NCBI GenBank assembly: GCA_051879015.1 | Contig: JBJELF010000099.1 | Span: forward strand, 1-11,963 | DNA: 11,963 nucleotides | Direction of reading: 5' to 3' | Source of the DNA: JBJELF01 sp051879015 | GTDB lineage: Bacteria; Bacillota; Clostridia; Lachnospirales; Lachnospiraceae | Shown: piece by piece, positions 8,091 to 11,963 of the stretch | How positions within the stretch are numbered: position 1 is the first letter of the stretch | Layout of the letters: every line of letters starts with the position of its first letter | Position numbers and translations under genes: made by a program | The notes under the pieces: generated by a model | The model's input: the letters and a program-made list of their open reading frames with translations, nothing else | Database searches by the model: none | What the model was told of the DNA's origin: nothing

Positions 8091-9338
8091 TTACCGCTTT
8101 CCCATCACTGCTTCAATATCTGCAATGCTTCTTGGAATCTCTCTGGAAAGATTTTCACATCCATTCTCTGTCACAAGACAATTATCTTCCAGCCGAAATC
8201 CAATACCCCATTCTTCATGATAAATTCCCACGTCAATACAAAATACCATATTGGGTGCAATAATATCTGGCATTTTCACCACATCATGAACATCAAATCC
8301 AATATGATGCGCACCGCCATGCCACATATAGATTCCAATCTCATCAAAGGACTTTAATATCCCCGCATCCTTTAAACGCTCAAAATTATATCGACGAATT
8401 GTTGCATCCACATCCGCCATCTTCATTCCTGGCTTTACGATGGAAAACATATAATTTGAAGTTGCCAATGCGCACTCATATAAAAGTTTCTGCTTTTCAC
8501 TATAACGGCCATTGCAAGGCCAGCCACGGGAAACATCCGTAATCATATTTTCATATTGAGCTCCTACATCATTCAAAATCATATCACCATCCTGAGCCTG
8601 CCCCTGATAGCTATAATAATGAATACAGAAATTATTTTTTCCTGCCGAGATGATAGATGGAAAACCTGGTCCCTTCGGGCCAAACTGTCCCAGTGCATGA
8701 TCAAACTCGGCCTTATACTGATATTCATACATCCCCGGTTTTGAGCTAGTCATCATTGCCAAAATTCCTGCTTTGGTAATCTTTTCAGCTTCACGCAGAG
8801 CCTCTATCTCACAAGGTTGCTTGATTGTTCGCAGCAGACGAATCAATGGATTTACATTCTTAATTTGCAGATAGGCAAAATTTTTTTGCAAATAGCCTGC
8901 AAATTTGTGAGCTGGACGGTCAATATCTGCCATACTGACCTTATACAAATCCAAATATACCTGTTCATGGTTACCCTGTGCCGCTAAAGCCGCAAAATCA
9001 GTTACAAATTGGTCTTCATATCGAATATCATGAATGCCTGAAATGGCCTCTGCCTCCTGTGGTTTGACACGAGTACCTGTCCATCGCTCTGCCAGCCAAT
9101 CTGGTTTTAAGATATACAACACTTCTCTCATGACACCTTCACTATCTTTCACAGCAAATAAAATTGTTTGTTTACACTCCAAACCTGTAAGATAAACAAA
9201 ACTTCTGTCTGCAAAAAAAGGATAATATTCATCGTTAGTTTTCCGGATTTCCTCTCCTGAAAAAATTACCAGAATCGAATCCGTCTGCATCATCTCATAT
9301 AATTTTCTTCGATTATTAGTAAAAAAATCTACATTCAT
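8091..9338 (-). CDS. pepP: M24B aminopeptidase P-like (Xaa-Pro) metallopeptidase
   Basis: The 415 residues show the two-domain build of aminopeptidase P, which removes an N-terminal residue preceding proline using two metal ions, normally manganese. Residues 1-165 form the AMP_N domain, with DRSFVYLTGLE at 44-54. Residues 175-415 form the pita-bread catalytic domain. Metal ligands by alignment with E. coli PepP are Asp257 (NDVGAQY), Asp268 (MITDVSRGWP), His344 (HGGAHHIGFDVHD), position 369, and Glu384 (FRLEDNCLVTENG). His340 and His351 match the other active-site histidines. Position 369 is Asp in CIDVGIY, where most members have Glu followed by Pro. The start is well fixed by AGGAGGATAACAA before the ATG. 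It is the first gene of the leftward operon with its own promoter at 9380-9407. No signal peptide is visible, so it should be cytoplasmic. Confidence 0.92.
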   Translation of the reverse strand: MNVDFFTNNRRKLYEMMQTDSILVIFSGEEIRKTNDEYYPFFADRSFVYLTGLECKQTILFAVKDSEGVMREVLYILKPDWLAERWTGTRVKPQEAEAISGIHDIRYEDQFVTDFAALAAQGNHEQVYLDLYKVSMADIDRPAHKFAGYLQKNFAYLQIKNVNPLIRLLRTIKQPCEIEALREAEKITKAGILAMMTSSKPGMYEYQYKAEFDHALGQFGPKGPGFPSIISAGKNNFCIHYYSYQGQAQDGDMILNDVGAQYENMITDVSRGWPCNGRYSEKQKLLYECALATSNYMFSIVKPGMKMADVDATIRRYNFERLKDAGILKSFDEIGIYMWHGGAHHIGFDVHDVVKMPDIIAPNMVFCIDVGIYHEEWGIGFRLEDNCLVTENGCENLSREIPRSIADIEAVMGKR

Positions 9339-9379
9339 TTGTTATCCTCCTCGTGATTGCCGAAGCCTTTTCTATCTTT

Positions 9380-9407
9380 ATTATACTACGGTCAAGGCAA
9401 AATTCAA
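9380..9407 (-). promoter_or_regulatory. Sigma-A type promoter for the pepP-eutH-hydrolase operon
   Basis: Read on the minus strand, TTGAAT (9402-9407) and a perfect TATAAT (9380-9385) are separated by 16 bases. The start point would fall near 9373, leaving a leader of about 35 bases up to the AGGAGG site before the ATG at 9338. A second TTGACC lies only four bases from the -10 box, too close to act as its -35. Confidence 0.7.
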
Positions 9408-9476
9408 TCCTCAAATCGGTACTTTCTGATTTCAAACAGCACAGAGACAATTCATTTTGAGTTAATATCAGAAAAT

Positions 9477-9510
9477 GTCGCTTGGCAAGCGACCCTAACT
9501 TGCTTTTTTT
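9477..9510 (+). promoter_or_regulatory. Overlapping hairpins and T-run upstream of the VWA gene
   Basis: GTCGCTTGGCAAGCGAC (9477-9493) is a perfect 7-bp stem with a 3-base loop. Its right part can pair differently: GCAAG (9485-9489) with CTTGC (9499-9503), followed directly by seven T (9504-9510). The second form looks like a rho-independent terminator and cannot coexist with the first. The 17-base palindrome could equally be a protein operator. It lies 41 bases or more before the VWA start codon in the 212-base divergent gap, which otherwise holds the two promoters. Confidence 0.4.
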
Positions 9511-9511
9511 A

Positions 9512-9523
9512 TGTTAGTATATT
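9512..9523 (+). promoter_or_regulatory. Possible -10 region for the VWA gene
   Basis: The block 9512-9523 contains both TGTTAGTAT (extended -10 form) and TATATT (five of six matches to TATAAT). No good -35 sits at the right distance, because that position is occupied by the hairpin right arm and T-run. The promoter would start transcription close to the AAGGAGG site (9535-9541), giving a very short leader that excludes the upstream hairpins. Confidence 0.3.
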
Positions 9524-9550
9524 TAACAACAAACAAGGAGGTTTTAATTT

Positions 9551-10195
9551 ATGAAGAAAGGTTTAACAGAATTAGTATTTATCCTGGATCGCAGCGGCTC
9601 TATGAGAGGATTAGAGGCTGACACCATTGGCGGCTTCAACAGCATGATTGAAAAACAAAAGAAGGAAGAGGGTGAGGCCTATGTTTCCACCGTACTCTTC
9701 GACTCCACAACCGAAGTAATCCATGACCGCGTTTCCTTAGACAAAATTGAACCAATGACGGACAGACAATATTATGTCAGAGGCTGCACTGCTCTCCTGG
9801 ATGCTCTCGGAGGTGCCATCCATCACATTGGCAATATTCATAAATACGCCCGTGAGGAAGATCGCCCTGAAAAAACACTCTTTGTTATTACTACAGATGG
9901 TATGGAAAATGCCAGCCGTCAGTACTCCGCAAAAAAAGTCAAAGAGCTGGTTGAACGTCAAAAAACACAGTATGGCTGGGAGTTCTTATTTTTAGGTGCC
10001 AATATTGATGCTATTGAGACAGCGAGCCACTTTGGAATCGATTCCAACCACGCTGTAAACTTTCACAGCGACCACCAAGGTACCTTGCTCAACTACGAAG
10101 TTGTAAGCGATGCGGTATCACATGTACGCCAATCCCGTTCGCTCAGTTCCTCTTGGAAGAAGCGCATCGACAAAGATTACAAAGAGAGAAAATAA
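9551..10195 (+). CDS. Von Willebrand factor A (VWA) domain protein with intact MIDAS
   Basis: The whole 214-residue protein is essentially one VWA domain, a Rossmann-like fold that binds a divalent metal and mediates protein-protein contact. The metal-ion-dependent adhesion site is complete: D-x-S-x-S at 13-17 (DRSGS), Thr80 (RGCTALLDAL) and Asp116 (VITTDGMEN). The C-terminus is basic (SSSWKKRIDKDYKERK in part). There is no signal peptide or membrane segment, so it should be cytoplasmic, unlike adhesin-type VWA proteins. The start is fixed by AAGGAGG nine bases before the ATG. It is a single-gene plus-strand unit, divergent from the pepP operon and convergent with the membrane-protein set. 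Cytoplasmic VWA proteins of this type often act as scaffolds with AAA+ ATPases or in TerY-like stress systems, but no such partner is next to it here, so its role is unassigned. Confidence 0.9.
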   Translation: MKKGLTELVFILDRSGSMRGLEADTIGGFNSMIEKQKKEEGEAYVSTVLFDSTTEVIHDRVSLDKIEPMTDRQYYVRGCTALLDALGGAIHHIGNIHKYAREEDRPEKTLFVITTDGMENASRQYSAKKVKELVERQKTQYGWEFLFLGANIDAIETASHFGIDSNHAVNFHSDHQGTLLNYEVVSDAVSHVRQSRSLSSSWKKRIDKDYKERK

Positions 10196-10208
10196 AAATA
10201 AACTGGCA

Positions 10209-10225
10209 TGCCTGCTTTGCAGGCA
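10209..10225. terminator. 7-bp hairpin just after the VWA gene
   Basis: TGCCTGC TTT GCAGGCA forms a perfect 7-bp stem with a 3-base loop, 13 bases after the VWA stop. No T-run follows on the plus strand. On the minus strand a T-rich stretch begins about six bases later. It may help end transcription from either side. Confidence 0.4.
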
Positions 10226-10235
10226 GCAACATAAA

Positions 10236-10288
10236 AATGCCCTGCAGATACAAGCATACCTTTCTCAAACTTGTATCTGCAGGGCATT
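10236..10288 (-). terminator. Strong 19-bp hairpin terminator between convergent genes
   Basis: AATGCCCTGCAGATACAAG (10236-10254) is perfectly complementary to 10270-10288, with a 15-base loop. On the minus strand the stem runs straight into TTTTTAT, the form of a rho-independent terminator, eight bases after the stop of the LiaI/LiaF-like gene. On the plus strand the following bases (CTCTAAAA) are poor in T, so it is best as a terminator for the leftward set, though the stem could also stall the VWA transcript. Confidence 0.8.
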
Positions 10289-10296
10289 CTCTAAAA

Positions 10297-10641
10297 CTAC
10301 CACCAGTACGGATGTTCCATACAAAACTCCACCACACCCATGGTCATTGCAAATCCTAACAGGATAATCAGCATCAAAACAGCTCCTATGTCATATTTGA
10401 TCTTTATCTCTCCCTGTCGATTCTCTTTATAATTTCCCCAAAGAATTTCCACACCAAGGGAAATCAAAATCAATGGCCAAGCCTTTAAAATACTTTCGTA
10501 AGTTAACGTCGGCACTATGACATGAATCGCAAACAGCACGCCAAAGACAATCAAAAGCACACCACAGGTCCAACTTCCAACTCTGCGCACGCTAATTTCC
10601 TTACTTTCATTACTTTCCGTTCTTTCTTGGTTGCTCATCAT
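10297..10641 (-). CDS. Small LiaI/LiaF-like membrane protein
   Basis: The 114 residues comprise a polar N-terminus (1-20, Glu/Ser-rich) and three membrane segments at about 24-45, 51-69 and 83-105. The middle segment carries ILKAWPLILISLGVEILWG, the W-P-x-x-L-I-x-x-G pattern typical of the LiaI/LiaF-like transmembrane region (DUF5668-like) found in Firmicute envelope-stress operons. Two adjacent ATGs (10641, 10638) share the GAAGGTGGAG ribosome site; either could be used. It lies 48 bases after the TM2-like gene and is the last gene of the leftward set, ended by the 19-bp hairpin. The exact function is unknown; a role in sensing or anchoring at the membrane with the upstream anti-sigma-like protein is inference. 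Confidence 0.75.
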   Translation of the reverse strand: MMSNQERTESNESKEISVRRVGSWTCGVLLIVFGVLFAIHVIVPTLTYESILKAWPLILISLGVEILWGNYKENRQGEIKIKYDIGAVLMLIILLGFAMTMGVVEFCMEHPYWW

Positions 10642-10689
10642 TCTCCACCTTCTTTCAGTTTTTCATTTTCTGACAACTCTCACGGGAAA

Positions 10690-11259
10690 TCATAAATCAT
10701 TCTTTTCTTCCATACATTCCAGTTCTGCATCTTTATCCAACTGCTGTTTCTTGCCACGAATCATTGTAATTCCCAGCCAAATCAAAACACCCGCTATCGC
10801 CAACTTTGGTACTTGATATTCAAGGAAATAACTAAGTGCACGTCCCCACATCGTTACATAGAACAATTCTGTAGAACCAATAAATCCTATCAACTCTTTC
10901 CACAAAAGCAAAATTCCTACAAAAATCAGAAAGCTTGCCACCAATGTATTTTTCTTTCCATTGATAATAGAATTCCACTCCATTTGATCGAAAGAAATCA
11001 AATAATGATCTTCCAAAGCATAAAATTCTTCATCGGACAAACCTACACGATTGTGTGCATCAAAAAAACTATAACACCAGATAATTGGTACAATCATTAT
11101 AAGTTCCCCTTGACTCAAATACATTGCAATCATAGTGACTCCAAAAAATAAAGTCATTATACTTACACCTAATTTCATAAACCCTAAATACATTTGTCCT
11201 GCTCCTGGCATTAAAGAGCATAAAAACATCAATATACCATGTTTCTTCTTAATTTTCAT
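10690..11259 (-). CDS. TM2-like multi-pass membrane protein
   Basis: The 189 residues begin with a basic MKIKKKHG and a TM2-type hairpin: PGAGQMYLG (18-26) followed by a segment at 32-48 and another at 52-66 ending in SFFDAHNRVGL. This matches the TM2 pattern of a P-G-x-G-x-x-Y-x-G turn and a late aspartate. A soluble stretch (70-104) and two more membrane segments (about 105-121 and 151-168) follow, then a charged tail (KKQQLDKDAELECMEEKNDL). The function of such proteins is not established. The ATG has GAGGAAAG about ten bases upstream; the stop is TGA. It sits between the anti-sigma-like gene (124-base gap) and the LiaI/LiaF-like gene (48-base gap), both on the same strand. Confidence 0.75.
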   Translation of the reverse strand: MKIKKKHGILMFLCSLMPGAGQMYLGFMKLGVSIMTLFFGVTMIAMYLSQGELIMIVPIIWCYSFFDAHNRVGLSDEEFYALEDHYLISFDQMEWNSIINGKKNTLVASFLIFVGILLLWKELIGFIGSTELFYVTMWGRALSYFLEYQVPKLAIAGVLIWLGITMIRGKKQQLDKDAELECMEEKNDL

Positions 11260-11358
11260 AAAACTACTTTCCTCACTTTCATTCTATTCATTTTTTTATT
11301 TATTTTTTCTATGCATTGTTTTCATCCACGTTTCTTAAATACTCGAAGTGTACCTAAC

Positions 11359-11387
11359 ATTCGATGCGTGAATTAGCCTCATGTCAA
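11359..11387 (-). promoter_or_regulatory. Possible internal promoter at the end of the anti-sigma-like gene
   Basis: On the minus strand a perfect TTGACA (11382-11387) overlaps the TGA stop of the anti-sigma-like gene and is 17 bases from TCGAAT (11359-11364), a weak -10 lacking the key second A. It would give the two downstream membrane genes their own transcript. The same spot carries a 6-bp hairpin, CCTCAT/ATGAGG (11377-11392), around the stop codon. The 124-base gap shows no terminator. Confidence 0.25.
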
Positions 11388-11902
11388 TGAGGGACATCAT
11401 TTTCTCTCTCTTCTGAATCCTTGATGTTTATCTGCCATTGACTGATTTGTTCTGTGACCTGTTTCATTTTGTCTAGCAAAAAATCACTGCCTGCACCCAA
11501 TTGATCTAAAATTGGTGTATCTGGCTCTTTATATACCCAATGCTCCTCCACGGGATTCTCTAAAAAATCAATATCAGGAGAACCGATTAGCATAAGAATC
11601 GCTGCTGCCACAGCCAGACTAACCTTCAAACTATACAGAAATAATTGCGCTTGCTTGGAAATATGTCTTGTGATTCCCTCCACTTGCACATCGGGCAGCT
11701 GTACTCGTTCTAAAATTTCTTCTTCCAAGTAAGCTGGTGGCTCAATCAACTGTCCTGTCATATGCTGCGCCCATCGATCTGCACACAGATTGCAAGTACT
11801 GATATGTTCCAGCAACTCCATTTCCTGCTCCTGCGACAGTTCACCCATGTTCCATTTTTGAAATGTTTCTTCCATAATATGTATCACAATTTTCTGGCTC
11901 AT
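11384..11902 (-). CDS. Zinc-finger anti-sigma-factor-like membrane protein
   Basis: The 172 residues show the layout of ZAS-type anti-sigma factors, which hold an ECF sigma factor at the membrane. A helical N-terminus (1-30) leads to H33-x3-C37-x2-C40 (HISTCNLC), the zinc-binding signature. A linker leads to one membrane segment at about 86-107 (FLYSLKVSLAVAAAILMLIG). A short outer part has an amphipathic helix near 131-158. Start choice: the frame extends to TTG 11920, but those codons (AGG AGG AAG) are the ribosome site itself, AAGGAGGAAG; ATG 11902 is the true start. The partner sigma factor is not in the window and would be expected just upstream, beyond the right edge. The two membrane genes follow on the same strand. 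An anti-sigma role is inferred from the motif and topology. Confidence 0.78.
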   Translation of the reverse strand: MSQKIVIHIMEETFQKWNMGELSQEQEMELLEHISTCNLCADRWAQHMTGQLIEPPAYLEEEILERVQLPDVQVEGITRHISKQAQLFLYSLKVSLAVAAAILMLIGSPDIDFLENPVEEHWVYKEPDTPILDQLGAGSDFLLDKMKQVTEQISQWQINIKDSEERENDVPH

Positions 11903-11933
11903 TTTCTTCCTCCTTATCAAAAAATATTTAATA

Positions 11934-11960
11934 GTGTTTAAATATGGATAAATGTGTTTA
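11934..11960 (-). repeat. Direct repeat of TAAACAC upstream of the anti-sigma-like gene
   Basis: GTGTTTA occurs at 11934-11940 and 11954-11960 (TAAACAC on the coding strand), 20 bases apart, about two helical turns. The block lies directly before the anti-sigma-like gene, with the AT-rich TATTAAATA between it and the ribosome site. It could be a regulator or sigma binding site, or chance in AT-rich DNA. The window ends here, so the other side cannot be judged. Confidence 0.25.
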
Positions 11961-11963
11961 CGA

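Noticed and set aside
11903..11920. N-terminal extension of the anti-sigma-like protein from TTG 11920
   Set aside because: The extra codons are the AAGGAGG ribosome site for ATG 11902, so the longer start is an artefact.

Overview
The window reads as ordinary chromosome of a low-GC Gram-positive anaerobe, most likely Clostridia and plausibly Lachnospiraceae. This rests on AT-rich DNA, strong AGGAGG-type ribosome sites, a selenocysteine decoding pair (selA, selB), an EutH-type permease, and small LiaI/LiaF-like and TM2-like membrane proteins. The genus assignment is inference from protein character only. No rRNA, tRNA, CRISPR array, insertion sequence or phage gene was seen. The longest gap between genes is 212 bases.

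Left block (1-9338), all on the minus strand and so read right to left: M24 aminopeptidase P-like enzyme -> EutH-like permease -> small alpha/beta hydrolase -> macro-domain protein with a C-terminal DNA-binding-like domain -> selA -> selB -> UvrD-family helicase (its C-terminus runs off the left edge). The first three form a tight unit: a 35-base gap, then a 4-base ATGA overlap. That unit has a recognisable sigma-A promoter at 9380-9407. The macro gene follows after 67 bases, selA after 157, selB after 71 and the helicase after 89. No convincing terminator separates them, so some read-through is possible.

SelA and SelB provide the last step of Sec-tRNA synthesis and the dedicated elongation factor for UGA recoding. 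selC (tRNA-Sec), selD and any selenoprotein must lie elsewhere. EutH stands without any other ethanolamine-utilisation gene, which leaves its substrate open.

Right block (9339-11963): a divergent region with hairpins leads into a plus-strand von Willebrand factor A (VWA) protein with an intact metal site. This meets, tail to tail over a strong 19-bp hairpin, a minus-strand set of three: a zinc-finger anti-sigma-like membrane protein, a TM2-like membrane protein and a LiaI/LiaF-like membrane protein. The set looks like the downstream part of a cell-envelope stress module whose sigma factor would lie just beyond the right edge.

Most of the window is housekeeping or common accessory content. 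The points most worth a second look are the orphan EutH operon, the macro-HTH fusion with an altered phosphate loop, the competing hairpins before the VWA gene, and the anti-sigma/membrane protein set.
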